From assembly GCA_029962745.1 (NCBI GenBank), contig CM057167.1, positions 23,626,201-23,690,200 on the forward strand: a DNA stretch of 64,000 nucleotides. Reading direction: 5' to 3'. Below the pieces are notes generated by a model. It was given only the letters and a program-made list of their open reading frames with translations. It searched no databases and was not told the DNA's origin. Position numbers and translations under genes: made by a program. Below, in pieces: positions 60,001 through 64,000 of this stretch (position 1 is the stretch's first letter; every line of letters begins with the position of its first letter). The stretch is from Echinometra lucunter. Taxonomy: Eukaryota; Echinodermata; Echinoidea; Camarodonta; Echinometridae.

Positions 60001-62602
60001 TTTTGACATCATTAACACAATCAAACCAAGATCATCAGATTTTCTTACAATAAAAGCTGAACAAAAAAAAAAAACATTCAGATTGAATACTAGTATATCT
60101 CTAAGACTATTCATATTATATGGACTCTGTACAGTATAATTATAATACGAAATGAAACAACATAATGCAAATACTTCAGTTACATAAATGCTTATAGTTA
60201 AAGAAAAAATAATTTATATTGAAGCAACAATGTTTTTTTTTTGAATACTTCAATGGCTACTAACTTTGAAAATTAATTTTGTATTAAGGCTAAGTGTACT
60301 TAGGATGTCACAACTCGTCATTCTGATTGACAGATGTGGTTATTTAAGTTTTCTTTATATTAGAAAACTTAAATAACCACATCTGTCAATCAGAATTACG
60401 AGTTGTGACATCCTAAGTACACTCAGCCAAAATAAAAAGAAAGAAAGAAAAGAAACAAGAGAAAGTGGACACAACTTCTAGTAAAGATTTTCAAATAACA
60501 TTGTTAATATAAACCTGTCTTTCATTTATCAAAATAAAGCAAGACTGATCCTCTTTAAGTAATTGGATACCACTCACATGTGAGTGAACATAGCTATTCA
60601 ACAATAAATGAGTCTCTGAAACAAAACTGCAAAAATGGGGTCATTTGGTCAATCTGGTCATTTATATCTTGAGGAGAAGTTCCATCTTGCAAATTAAAGC
60701 CAGAGCAAACTGGCACCCTTGTATGGGATTTTGAAATAATGCCCTCTCAGTCCTAAACTATTGATTTTGTCCCCTTTTTCTCCCAGCATGCTCTATTCTG
60801 ATCAATGAGGGCTTTATTTTTTGAGTAACATCTGTGATGTATTTGTATTAATACTAAAGGAAATTCACGAGAAGCCACAAAGGATTATAGTGTTTGTAAG
60901 AGTCTCTGGTTTTGAGTAGCTGTAAGTTGGCGCTGTTGTAAATACATCATAACAAGGGTCAGTTCACTGTTGCTTTAAAAAAAAATTTAAAAACCACAGA
61001 GAAACTAATATGAATTTGTGGTTTTATCATGAATATAATAGGAAAAACAGTACTGCAACTTTTTCAAAACTAATGCCTGTTTGTCTGAAAATTATGCGAA
61101 AATCTATTTTGGATGCACTTGAAGAGCTCAATGTTGGATGCACAGTCAAGCTCCATCAATATTTGAATGGCTACTTGCTCTATTTTTGTAATAGTTCTAA
61201 TAACCAGACCAAGCTGACCAAACATGTAACTGTTGAATGAATATGCCAATCTAAGCATGAAAGATATCAAAACTTCATCTTAATTGATGATGGTAGAGTA
61301 TGAATTTTATTTTAATATATATCGTATTTTATTGATGGTTTATATGAAAATTTGAGCAATAAAGAATGTCCTCTTTCTCTTTTTTGCAATGCTAACTTAA
61401 GCGTAATCTTTCATACTGATACATGTACATGTACATACAGGTATGCATGTACTGAATGAAACAAATACTTTGATAAATACAGCACTTGAAACAAAACTTC
61501 CCAGTATCGCAATAATAACACCCCTGGATGACAACATAACTGTAACAGATTTCCATATTAATTATAAGATACAGAAGAATTATCCAGGATCAATTCCTTC
61601 TAAAACTAACACAAGATGGGGCTATTTGTTCACAAACAGATGCCCATTTCAAGTATGACTTTTTTTTTAACAGTTCAAGAAGAAATTGATATGCTATAAA
61701 TGTTACATGCTTAGGAAAGTTTGATTTACTGTACATGTAAAGATACTCCTTGCTTAAAGGCATTGGCTAACTTTGTGAGTAGCTGATTTAAAAAATTCTC
61801 AAATTAAGATGAAACATGTGTATGAGTACTTGTATTTGTACTCAAAAACCCTGAAACCAACCATAATTTGGAATGAAAAAGTGTAAGTTAGACGCAAACG
61901 GCAATTTTATTATCCATCGTCTCACGAGAAAATCACTAAGAGGACTACTTTGCTTGAATTTGAAAATGCCGTTATGTGCCTCCCGCCGCGTGATACGCCA
62001 ATACACACAGTACGGTAAGGCGAGTCATACGCGCATGTGCACTCCTTATGTCTATTCTGTGCAACCGACCCTCGTATAGTTTTCAAACATTGGTTCACAT
62101 TTCTGATATTTAAAAATACTTCCTGTGGATATTATACTTTGAAACTTTCAGACTGGTATTTTTACACAATAACCTTTATGTTTATCCCATTTTCAAGTAA
62201 CAAAATAGGATTTTTTAAAATCATAACAATGTTAACCAATGCCTTTAAGATAAGTGTACTTCCGAATGAATTTTTCTCATCAACTACTTTTCATTCCCAA
62301 GAGAAAGAAATAGGGGACAAAGAAGGTGAATAAAATAAGACCGTTTTATAAAAACAATGACATGTCACATATCAATCCTCTTTAGAAACATCTTTCTAAT
62401 TCATAAATTGATTAAGGAAGGGATATTATTGTAAATGCACATTAAAAAAAAATGAAAGGCCCTACAGGAAAATGGAACGTACCTTTTCTGATGTGACTTC
62501 ATTGATAAAAACAGGGTCTCTTGTGACAGTCTGTTCCACTCTCCAACCTTGGGGTACACTCTGTTCTTTTTGTGGAGGGACAACCGTCGTTGGACTGTGG
62601 GG
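11141..62602 (-). CDS. Gene 2 (5' end outside window): ARHGAP27/12/15/9-family Rho GTPase-activating protein
   Basis: Fifteen minus-strand exons join in one frame: 62602-62483, 58966-58886, 49548-49441, 44534-44358, 41276-41250, 34947-34927, 26889-26722, 25389-25294, 22346-22248, 20513-20435, 19147-19031, 17043-16864, 14307-14170, 12211-12103 and 11315-11141. They total 1695 nt, or 564 residues plus a stop. Domain order is a WW pair (residues about 17-67), linker (68-178), PH (about 190-299), a short basic linker (about 300-364) and RhoGAP (about 365-562). The arginine finger is R407 in GIYRVSGN. The LPEPLF motif is present, and N521 lies in [11 protein letters not shown]. Known role of the family: stimulating GTP hydrolysis by Rac, Cdc42 or Rho at membranes, with the PH domain binding phosphoinositides and WW domains binding Pro-rich partners. 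The WW-PH-RhoGAP order and the C-terminus (VYQNQVMEF) fit ARHGAP27/12 best. An SH3 domain may be encoded beyond 64000. Exons 3-6 are less certain than the rest. Confidence 0.88.
11326..11990. repeat. Tandem duplication of about 321 bp inside the last intron
   Basis: Both units begin aacaatagagagc/acaaagttctttgagtgaaa (11326 and 11647). Both end ttctattttgacatacgg then gtacttgttaattntgcatt tctgat. The unit starts 11 bp from the acceptor of RhoGAP exon o. Confidence 0.82.
12103..12211 (-). CDS. RhoGAP gene exon n (GAP domain)
   Basis: Acceptor gtttcacag, donor GTGAGA, 109 nt. It codes [35 protein letters not shown]. It matches the helix pair before the conserved Asn of RhoGAP domains, and the phases fit both neighbours exactly. 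Confidence 0.9.
12381..12787 (-). mobile_element. TTAA-flanked piggyBac-like MITE, copy 1
   Basis: Starts ttaacccgtgacagagg and ends cctgtcacgaatgggttaa: a palindromic 14-bp terminus CCCATTCGTGACAG (4 bp lost on the left) bounded by TTAA. The interior matches the other copies. No transposase. Lies in the intron between RhoGAP exons m and n. Confidence 0.8.
13338..13753 (+). mobile_element. TTAA-flanked piggyBac-like MITE, copy 2
   Basis: Perfect termini ttaacccattcgtgacag and ctgtcacgaatgggttaa, 416 bp, in opposite orientation to copy 1 and about 550 bp from it. It holds a 109-codon open frame that recurs in other copies; see findings. Confidence 0.85.
14170..14307 (-). CDS. RhoGAP gene exon m (GAP domain core)
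   Basis: Acceptor catgcag, donor GTAAGT. It codes [33 protein letters not shown] and [12 protein letters not shown]. The [14 protein letters not shown] block (K447, R451, E452) is the RhoGAP core that contacts the GTPase. Confidence 0.93.
14475..14683. mobile_element. MITE with catacctgccaac ends
   Basis: Left catacctgccaaccctg, right cagttggcaggtata, with ctagtg on both outer sides as a likely target duplication. About 200 bp. Lies in the intron between exons m and l. Confidence 0.72.
15231..15310 (-). pseudogene. Decayed duplicate of the arginine-finger exon (copy 3)
   Basis: Shorter copy: [20 protein letters not shown], then WFQVDQ and an intact GTACAT donor. The arginine finger is Lys here, and other family residues have changed (Gly to Arg in VSGN). 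Its 5' part is missing next to a tRNA-derived SINE that starts at about 15319. Flanking intron homology matches copies 1 and 2. Confidence 0.78.
15319..15680 (+). mobile_element. tRNA-derived SINE, family 1
   Basis: The head has A-box-like tggctcagtcgg and B-box gggttcaagtcc spaced as in a tRNA. A body of about 290 bp follows, with an (AAT)n tail at 15662-15680. The acceptor stem does not pair, so it is not a functional tRNA. It abuts the truncated third copy of the arginine-finger exon. Confidence 0.75.
15944..16059 (-). pseudogene. Decayed duplicate of the arginine-finger exon (copy 2)
   Basis: Near-copy of the 3' two-thirds of exon l: [11 protein letters not shown], then after a one-base insertion [19 protein letters not shown]. 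It ends at an intact GTACAT donor (VDQG|gt). The insertion breaks the frame between the halves, and no acceptor or VFG start remains. The downstream intron sequence (aatacaggccattgct) also matches that after the real exon, so a genomic segment was duplicated, not just the exon. The Arg is retained. Confidence 0.8.
16088..16432. mobile_element. Inverted-repeat element, family E copy 1
   Basis: Left aaagccaagcacacacctta cgatccgactgg, right cagtcggattgtgctgggct t. The inner arm ctcacgactggtccacgact gagtgag pairs with its reverse complement at the other end. About 345 bp. Confidence 0.76.
16536..16786 (-). mobile_element. tRNA-derived SINE, family 2 copy
   Basis: Read on the minus strand: a tRNA-like head (atggtctagtggatacg), the cttttggcaagacattaat block, the body cgacccaggtgtagtaaatg ggtacctgg, and an (ATT)n tail. 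Same body as the 38373 copy. Confidence 0.7.
16864..17043 (-). CDS. RhoGAP gene exon l (GAP domain with arginine finger)
   Basis: Acceptor ggtccatgacag, donor GTATGT, 180 nt. It reads [15 protein letters not shown], then [16 protein letters not shown] and [20 protein letters not shown]407 in YRVSGN is the catalytic arginine finger. Two decayed partial copies of this exon lie downstream in the same intron. Confidence 0.93.
17181..17336. mobile_element. MITE with ttacagta ends, family F copy 1
   Basis: Contains aaacatggaatatttcgcgg tgtggaaatttccacac and ends atttttacagta. It shares these blocks with the 18465 and 43119 copies; the left end is eroded. Confidence 0.66.
17516..18209. mobile_element. 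Compound inverted-repeat element rich in GGTGTTGGTGTT
   Basis: Outer ends tgggtgatttcaagt and acttgaaatcaccca. Inside, the same arm recurs as caccgtacttgaaatca at about 17942 and tgatttcaagtgcggtg at about 18124. Two foldback units, one of them only about 83 bp, are joined in tandem. Confidence 0.72.
18465..18660. mobile_element. MITE with tactgtaaaa ends, family F copy 2
   Basis: Starts tactgtaaaaatggaaatttt c and ends ccacactgcaaaatattccac acttacagc. The ctcgcggtttcatttttgtgc interior is shared with the 43119 copy. Confidence 0.7.
19031..19147 (-). CDS. RhoGAP gene exon k (basic lead-in to GAP domain)
   Basis: Acceptor tgttcccaccag, donor GTTTGT, phases 1 and 1. It codes [18 protein letters not shown] and then [16 protein letters not shown]. 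The KRPxxxxLxxKGIL block directly before the VFG start of the GAP domain is characteristic of this family. Confidence 0.85.
19370..19860 (-). mobile_element. Second dead LINE 3' end with (TTA)n tail
   Basis: On the minus strand, 19613-19504 reads [20 protein letters not shown] and [17 protein letters not shown], the LINE ORF2 C-terminal signature (F..APxLWNxIP). An in-frame stop precedes it. The 3' part runs to a TTATTATTA tail at about 19395-19370, preceded by tatatagc-like tail words. Confidence 0.7.
19864..20026. mobile_element. Short foldback MITE, family D copy 1
   Basis: Left tgggccctgtaacacaaaga tttgcgatc pairs with right gcaaatctttgtgttacgga gccca. 163 bp. Confidence 0.78.
20435..20513 (-). 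CDS. RhoGAP gene exon j (Pro-rich linker)
   Basis: Acceptor ttccatcaatag. Two overlapping donors, GTTGTA at 20437 and the better GTAAGT at 20434, leave the same phase; I use the second. It codes [17 protein letters not shown] and PPPPARNHG. It lies between the PH and RhoGAP domains, and the phases fit both neighbours. Confidence 0.65.
21785..22181. mobile_element. Inverted-repeat element with cagagactccaac ends
   Basis: Left cagagactccaac, right gttggagtctctg. Repeated internal cgggaga words (gcgggagattctccc, cgggagatt). About 397 bp, ending 67 bp from RhoGAP exon i. Confidence 0.7.
22248..22346 (-). CDS. RhoGAP gene exon i (PH domain, C-terminal helix)
   Basis: Acceptor cttgatatag, donor GTAAGT, phase 0, 33 codons: [15 protein letters not shown], then [14 protein letters not shown]287 is the near-invariant Trp of the PH C-terminal helix. 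Confidence 0.88.
22392..22985. mobile_element. Inverted-repeat element with periodic GTCACACACATGACC motifs
   Basis: Ends gggccattctct and cgagaatggccc. The palindromic word gtcacacacatgacc or a variant occurs at about 22421, 22591, 22786 and 22961, spaced 170-195 bp. The middle copies continue similarly (taattt, then a Ga-rich stretch). Confidence 0.72.
23452..23788. mobile_element. Inverted-repeat element with gatgcgactttgtgc arms
   Basis: Left taaggtgcatgcagaaatga tgcgactttgtgc. Right pairs as gcggcataaagtcgcatcat atctgaacgcaccttta. A second direct copy of the arm occurs at about 23515. Its interior (aatttgattggtgcacatgc) is shared with 12790-12900 and 34325-34420. Confidence 0.72.
24281..24476. 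mobile_element. Short MITE with taaggccgcttatcagaagt ends
   Basis: Left taaggccgcttatcagaagt c, right gacttttgataaggtgcctta. 196 bp, GC-richer than its surroundings. Confidence 0.68.
24601..24760. mobile_element. Short foldback MITE, family D copy 2
   Basis: Arms gagctcgtaacacaaaggtt and gcaaatctttgtgatatgga gccc. Same interior motif (ttaaaac...attctgattgg) as the 19864 copy. Confidence 0.74.
24762..25206. mobile_element. Inverted-repeat element with ccggtattcaattcaat ends
   Basis: Left tccggtattcaattcaatac ttag and right gaactgaattgaataccggc c. About 445 bp, rich in repeated ATACTTAG words. Directly abuts the 24601 MITE. Confidence 0.75.
25294..25389 (-). CDS. RhoGAP gene exon h (PH domain, middle)
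   Basis: Acceptor catggttcag, donor GTAAGA, phase 0, 32 codons: [17 protein letters not shown], then TPAKRIVFE. This matches the central PH strands of the family, where a Ser/Lys-rich loop precedes the RxxVFEL strand. Confidence 0.83.
25416..25915. repeat. GAA/GGA purine microsatellite
   Basis: 500 bp of almost pure GGA, GAA and GCA triplets next to RhoGAP exon h (25389-25294). Open frames through it on both strands are repeat artefacts. Confidence 0.9.
26010..26150 (-). mobile_element. Partial family 2 SINE
   Basis: The minus strand has ggcaagacattaatttacat, ccactctctacccaggtgtg and an eroded head. Same block order as the 16536 copy. Confidence 0.6.
26722..26889 (-). CDS. RhoGAP gene exon g (PH domain, N-terminal half)
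   Basis: Acceptor cccctccacaacag, donor GTAATC, phase 0, 56 codons. After a lead-in [11 protein letters not shown] it carries PH strands 1-4: [32 protein letters not shown]. The basic loop between strands 1 and 2 (RGRQKKVR) is where phosphoinositide contacts occur in many PH domains. Confidence 0.85.
27484..27715. repeat. ATT/ATC microsatellite
   Basis: Irregular attatc/atcatt triplets for about 230 bp in the intron between exons f and g. Confidence 0.88.
30012..30517. mobile_element. Foldback array of GGTTCGTTATTCCGAA units
   Basis: Repeats of ttccgaaggttcgtta and gttcgtta-gtccgaaaatgaa run forward for about 180 bp, then the same units run inverted (ttcattttcggactaatgaa ccttcggaataa). Outer ends share ggttttaag / cccggttttaag. 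No coding frame. Confidence 0.74.
32691..32835. mobile_element. Foldback MITE related to family D
   Basis: Arms ctgggcccctgtctttaaaa and ctctttataagatggcaccc ag pair imperfectly. The inner blocks attgcgatcaatttgaatca atcgcaactttgagc and caaagttgcgatcgatttga atcaatcacaac pair strongly. Confidence 0.65.
33407..33822 (-). mobile_element. TTAA-flanked piggyBac-like MITE, copy 3
   Basis: 416 bp with perfect TTAACCCATTCGTGACAG termini in inverted orientation. Lies in the large intron between exons f and g. Confidence 0.85.
34927..34947 (-). CDS. RhoGAP gene exon f (21-nt microexon)
   Basis: Strong acceptor gtttatattttacag, donor GTACTT, 21 nt, phase 0, coding DWDYERK. It would sit directly before the exon that starts [10 protein letters not shown]. 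Found by splice signals and phase, without homology support. Confidence 0.5.
35549..35870. mobile_element. Foldback MITE with tagcctttttacac ends
   Basis: Left tttagcctttttacacttgc, right gcctgtataaaaaggctatta. The inner agcccca/tggggc blocks pair. About 320 bp. Confidence 0.66.
37373..37806. mobile_element. Long foldback element with TTAA ends
   Basis: Arms ttaaaaggagaatgaaaccc tgggg and cccaagagtttaggctcccttt aa pair, and the inner blocks (tccatcaaaatcggttacaa aatgag against ctcattttgtaaccgatttt gatggg) pair even better. About 430 bp. Confidence 0.75.
37955..39300. repeat. About 220-bp satellite, at least five units
   Basis: The landmark ctctctacattggaa (or a variant) occurs at about 37960, 38178, 38713, 38932 and 39158. 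Spacing is 218, 535 (225 without the inserted SINE), 219 and 226 bp. Each unit also carries ttcattcattcatgtgcaat t and gtctttctaaaatgacaagg. Confidence 0.82.
38373..38681 (+). mobile_element. tRNA-derived SINE, family 2 (full-length)
   Basis: A box tggtctggtgg and B box gggttcgaatccc at 38431-38443, body with caacccaggtgaggtgaatg ggtacctggc, and the tail gatatgcgctatacaagaac followed by ATT repeats. It interrupts the 220-bp satellite. Confidence 0.8.
40078..40336. repeat. Imperfect inverted repeat, tggtgcaaaagaacgtgtcc arms
   Basis: The left side carries two direct copies of gcaaaa-aacgtgtccg; the right side ends tctggacacatgttttcgca cca. The arms enclose about 190 bp of AT-rich sequence. 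Confidence 0.6.
41250..41276 (-). CDS. RhoGAP gene exon e (27-nt microexon)
   Basis: Acceptor tctaccataatttcag, donor GTAAAC, 27 nt, phase 0, coding TPFPPVNNQ. It falls in the WW-PH linker, and the neighbouring exons are also phase 0, so it could be included or skipped without shifting the frame. Identified from splice signals alone. Confidence 0.5.
41471..42183. mobile_element. Inverted-repeat element split by MITE copy 4
   Basis: Left end ggcccgtattcacaaaggtg tactaagttaa; right end ttaacttagtacagctttgt gaataccggcc, an imperfect inverted repeat of about 35 bp. The 417-bp TTAA MITE sits inside, leaving an outer element of about 295 bp. Confidence 0.75.
41513..41929 (-). mobile_element. TTAA-flanked piggyBac-like MITE, copy 4 (nested)
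   Basis: 417 bp. Termini have diverged by one or two bases (cccatttgtgacag, ctgtcaagaatgg). It is inserted inside another inverted-repeat element (41471-42183). Confidence 0.82.
43119..43332. mobile_element. MITE with tactgtaaaa ends, family F copy 3
   Basis: Starts tactgtaaaagtggaaattt tc and ends ccacaccacaaaatattcca cgtttacagta. TA at both ends fits a TA-targeting family. Confidence 0.74.
44358..44534 (-). CDS. RhoGAP gene exon d (linker)
   Basis: Donor GTAAGG after DGRLFE, phase 0. Two acceptors keep the frame: the upstream cccatag (exon start 44534, 59 codons) has a poor pyrimidine tract; the downstream acceptor after cccttccaacag (exon start 44456, 33 codons) has a better one. The content is Arg/Pro/Ser-rich linker ([20 protein letters not shown]). 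Confidence 0.6.
45356..45953. mobile_element. Inverted-repeat element, family E copy 2
   Basis: Left aaagcccagcgcacactata tgatccgactgcgatccg, right cggatcgcagtcagattgtg ctgtgtgcaccgggcttt. About 598 bp; longer interior than the 16088 copy. Confidence 0.76.
46012..46256. mobile_element. Foldback MITE with tatacactcttatttc ends
   Basis: About 245 bp. Arms tatacactcttatttcaacgg and gtggaaataagagtgtata, plus long inner pairing (gtcaaattgactt / cgagtcaatttgac; agctgggagtcaactc / gagttgactcccagct). The TA-rich ends suggest a TA or TATA target. Confidence 0.78.
46257..46582 (-). mobile_element. piggyBac-like MITE, copy 5 (truncated, eroded)
   Basis: Begins inside the family (tggtttggcccagtaac) and ends cctgtcttgaatgg. 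The terminal repeat on the left is missing, right at the edge of another MITE (46012-46256). About 80 bp shorter than intact copies. Confidence 0.72.
48262..48434 (+). mobile_element. Partial family 2 SINE
   Basis: B-box-like ggttcaaatccaagcc, the atatcttttggcaatgtc block and the same tail gatatgcgctatacaagaac as the 38373 copy, running into a long ATT/ATC microsatellite. Confidence 0.6.
48435..48665. repeat. ATT/ATC then GTA microsatellite
   Basis: Grows from the 3' tail of a family 2 SINE; attatc units give way to gtagta/gcagta at about 48580. Confidence 0.88.
48917..49391. mobile_element. TTAA-bounded element, family B copy 1
   Basis: Begins ttaaaggcattggctaac and ends gttaaccaatgtctttaa, a terminal inverted repeat of about 18 bp. 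475 bp. Nearly identical over most of its length to 61754-62248. No coding frame. Confidence 0.8.
49441..49548 (-). CDS. RhoGAP gene exon c (Pro-rich linker; possible alternative first exon)
   Basis: Donor GTAAGA after VYESIE. The start is uncertain. A gag acceptor at 49549 after a pyrimidine stretch keeps phase 0. Alternatively, the ATG at 49536, in context ATAATGG, could begin a short isoform [15 protein letters not shown]. The content ([14 protein letters not shown]) is Pro-rich linker with no domain. Confidence 0.6.
50220..50523. mobile_element. Foldback MITE, family C copy 2
   Basis: Same termini (gggtgtttcacaaagac / gtctttatgaaacccc) and the same internal blocks as the 8045 copy, including catgatttgcaaatcctttg agag. 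Confidence 0.78.
52346..52795 (+). mobile_element. 5'-truncated LINE insertion with (ATTGA)n tail
   Basis: Comprises the ORF2 C-terminus, about 280 bp of 3' UTR and a terminal attgaattgaattgaa tail. It lies in an intron of the RhoGAP gene in antisense orientation. Confidence 0.75.
52353..52502 (+). pseudogene. 3' end of a non-LTR retrotransposon (CR1/L2-like) ORF2
   Basis: Open frame with the typical LINE C-terminus: [20 protein letters not shown], then [20 protein letters not shown] and a stop. The 3' tail to 52795 ends in an ATTGA repeat. No reverse transcriptase or endonuclease part is present, so this is a dead 5'-truncated insertion. Confidence 0.8.
52940..53354 (-). mobile_element. TTAA-flanked piggyBac-like MITE, copy 6
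   Basis: 415 bp with TTAACCCATTC and CTGTCACGAATGGGTTAA termini (two extra bases on the left). Lies in the intron between exons b and c. Confidence 0.84.
54167..54964. mobile_element. Inverted-repeat element, agtattataccctgttaaaa ends
   Basis: Left gcagtgagtattataccctg ttaaaatctac, right gtagatttaaacggggtatt actaaacactgcc. About 800 bp, with internal gaggtaac words in both orientations. Confidence 0.66.
56074..56681. mobile_element. Tc1/mariner-like foldback MITE
   Basis: Left cagtggtggtcaaaagtatta gaacac, right gtgttctaataattttgacc atcactg, flanked by TA on both sides (56072-56073, 56682-56683). The CAGTGGTGGTCAAAA terminus resembles Tc1/mariner ends. The interior pairs as well (acccaccccagcccctctccc against its reverse). 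608 bp; a G tract and no transposase. Confidence 0.78.
56683..57055. repeat. CTCT/CTGT-rich tract
   Basis: Pyrimidine-rich sequence with tctctctc and ctgtctgt runs, continuous with similar sequence at 55970-56070. The Tc1-like MITE at 56074 sits in the middle of it. Confidence 0.8.
58886..58966 (-). CDS. RhoGAP gene exon b (WW domain)
   Basis: Acceptor ggttttccacag, donor GTAAGT, phase 0, 27 codons. It reads [19 protein letters not shown] and then QTRWELPT. W41, the YYY core, W63 and ELP form a clear WW signature. Confidence 0.85.
60288..60428. mobile_element. Near-perfect 141-bp hairpin
   Basis: Left arm 60288-60355 (ggctaagtgtacttaggatg ...) and right arm 60361-60428 pair with only a few mismatches, for example one in tcgtcattc against gaattacga. 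The loop is about 6 bases. Probably a very young or gene-converted foldback MITE. Confidence 0.8.
61754..62248. mobile_element. TTAA-bounded element, family B copy 2
   Basis: Same family and orientation as 48917-49391, ending gttaaccaatgcctttaa. Small indels distinguish the copies, for example the longer 3' part here. Confidence 0.8.
62483..62602 (-). CDS. RhoGAP gene exon a (first WW strand region)
   Basis: Acceptor tttcttgcag, donor GTACGT, phase 0 at both ends, 40 codons. It contains VPQGW (W20) and [11 protein letters not shown], the first two strands of a WW domain; the second Trp is supplied by the first codon of the next exon. The upstream Pro/Thr stretch is linker. Confidence 0.75.
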
Positions 62603-64000
62603 CTGCAAGAAACAAAACAACAAAACCACCATAAAGGAAAAAGTACAGTTATTTCATGAGCCATATAGGTTATCTAAAACAAGCTCATGCCACAGTTTTG
62701 GTAGCAAAAAGAAAACTGGCACGAAAGTGATTAAACATAGTCTAACACTGTCTGCCTTGCATAAAAGGATACATGTGAGATCGAATGATATTTCATTCAT
62801 TAATTCAGGTGAATTTTAGTAATCTTAAATGAACTCAATACAATGGCTACACTCTGCCATACACGTACATGTATATGCTAGGACCGCTGCACACCGATTG
62901 TTGCGGGTATAACGATCACTGCGCTTCGTTACACTTGTCACGTAAACCAAACTCTCATGGGTTTTACACATGTGCAGGCACTGTCTGAGATTATGCTGCT
63001 GGCCTGAGACCAAAAATATTTTTTGTCTTTTATTTGTTTAATGTTCAACTTAAGGGGTGAAAAACTTCACAGTATCTTAGTTTTGCTGGCATCTTACTGA
63101 CTACCTAAAAGTAAAAAATCTGATGAATGGTTTTTGAGGGCCTATCTAAAAACAATCTAGTCAGATTTGACTAGATTACCGGATCCGACAGGCACCAGCT
63201 AGATTCTAGTCAAAACTGACACAATTCTAGTAAATATGACCAGATCCCGCGAGAAATAACACTATTCTAGTCAAAATTGACAAAATTTGGGTAAAAAATG
63301 ACCAGATTCTAATAAAATAATTTTACCAGATCACTGGATCACACAGTCACTTTTCTTGTGAAATGTGACTAGCTTCTGGTGAAAATGAACAGAATTCCAG
63401 TAAAAATGAACAAAACTTTTACTGGAATTCTAGTCAATTTCACTACAATAAAATCAAGTCACATGTACACTGTGTTGGTGCCCATATGATTCAATGATCT
63501 AGTCAAATTATTTTACTGGAATCTAGTCATAGAATTGTGTCAACTTTGAAAGAACAGTACCAGTTAGTCAAATTTGACTAGATTTGTTTTTAGAGTCTAC
63601 TAAAACTGTAAAAAATAATAACCTTTATGTTCAAATGTCCAACTGTACAATGCATCCTGATTAACTGGAACATGTACAAATGTCGTGAAAATATTTTAAA
63701 ATATCAAAATGAAATTAAGTATAAAAACATATTAAGGCCAATCAACTGACAGTAATCTTTCAAAAAAGTAGACAATGTATTAAGTTTGGGTGAAATACTT
63801 TTGAACATTATACATATCTAATTTCCTCTTCACTAAACTATTTACCAAAGTGAACAAACACACACAAATCAAAAAGAAAGGAAATGCATTTGACGTATTT
63901 ACAGCAGGAAAATAAAAACAAATATGCAACTGAATAATGTACACCCTTGAATGATAGAGTAAATCTGCATGCATCCTGTATCTCTTCATACATATCAATA
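62603..64000. other. Intron upstream of exon a, to window edge
   Basis: Only the TAGTCAAA foldback array and a short repeat (62870-63000, sharing acgtgacaagtgtaacgaag with 48661-48700 in opposite sense) are seen. The earlier exons of the RhoGAP gene must lie further right. Confidence 0.55.
63144..63596. mobile_element. Foldback array of TAGTCAAA/TTTGACTAG words
   Basis: Outer ends atctaaaaacaatctagtca and tgactagatttgtttttaga. Inside, attctagtcaaaattgaca-like units repeat irregularly in both orientations. Confidence 0.7.

Larger units (their letters stand above)
58967..62482. other. Intron a-b of the RhoGAP gene
   Basis: 3.5 kb with the perfect hairpin at 60288 and the family B element at 61754. 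Rest AT-rich, nothing recognised. Confidence 0.55.

Noticed and set aside
1..64000. CRISPR arrays, operons, prophage or bacterial defence systems
   Set aside because: Intron-bearing eukaryotic sequence; the repeats are microsatellites, satellites or transposons without spacer structure.

Overview
The window is metazoan nuclear DNA. Genes are split into short exons with GT-AG introns of 0.1-9 kb. Nothing resembles an operon, a Shine-Dalgarno site or a dense bacterial gene array. The exceptional density of short palindromic DNA transposons, two tRNA-derived SINE families, trinucleotide microsatellites and scattered ACATGTA words suggests a marine invertebrate, most likely a sea urchin or another marine deuterostome. 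The species call is inference.

Two protein-coding genes can be assembled, both on the minus strand. (1) Positions 4226-843 hold a complete five-exon gene for a 313-residue protein that I do not recognise. It has a Src-like N-myristoylation start, long acidic stretches, a basic stretch and a single C-terminal hydrophobic helix. All splice phases agree. (2) From the right edge of the window (62602) down to 11141 lie the last 15 recognisable exons of a Rho GTPase-activating protein of the ARHGAP27/ARHGAP12/ARHGAP15/ARHGAP9 family. They give 564 codons in one frame, encoding a WW pair, a linker containing two microexons, a PH domain and a complete RhoGAP domain with arginine finger. The 5' exons, where relatives carry an SH3 domain, lie beyond position 64000.

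Region by region: 1-842 is downstream sequence of gene 1. 843-4226 is gene 1. 4227-11140 is intergenic and 3'UTR sequence with a very long CTC/CTT tract, a SINE and two inverted-repeat elements. 11141-17043 holds the RhoGAP-domain exons; two decayed extra copies of the arginine-finger exon sit in one intron. 19031-26889 holds the linker and PH exons. 26890-49440 is large introns with two microexons and one linker exon. 49441-64000 holds a possible alternative first exon, the WW exons and more intron.

Most of the remaining sequence is mobile DNA: at least six copies of a 415-bp TTAA-flanked (piggyBac-like) MITE, several other foldback families, a 220-bp satellite interrupted by a SINE, and two dead LINE 3' ends. 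No other protein gene, rRNA, intact tRNA or CRISPR array was found.

The two genes have no evident functional link beyond proximity. The RhoGAP would switch off a Rho-family GTPase at membranes through its PH domain; gene 1 would sit at a membrane, anchored at one or both ends.
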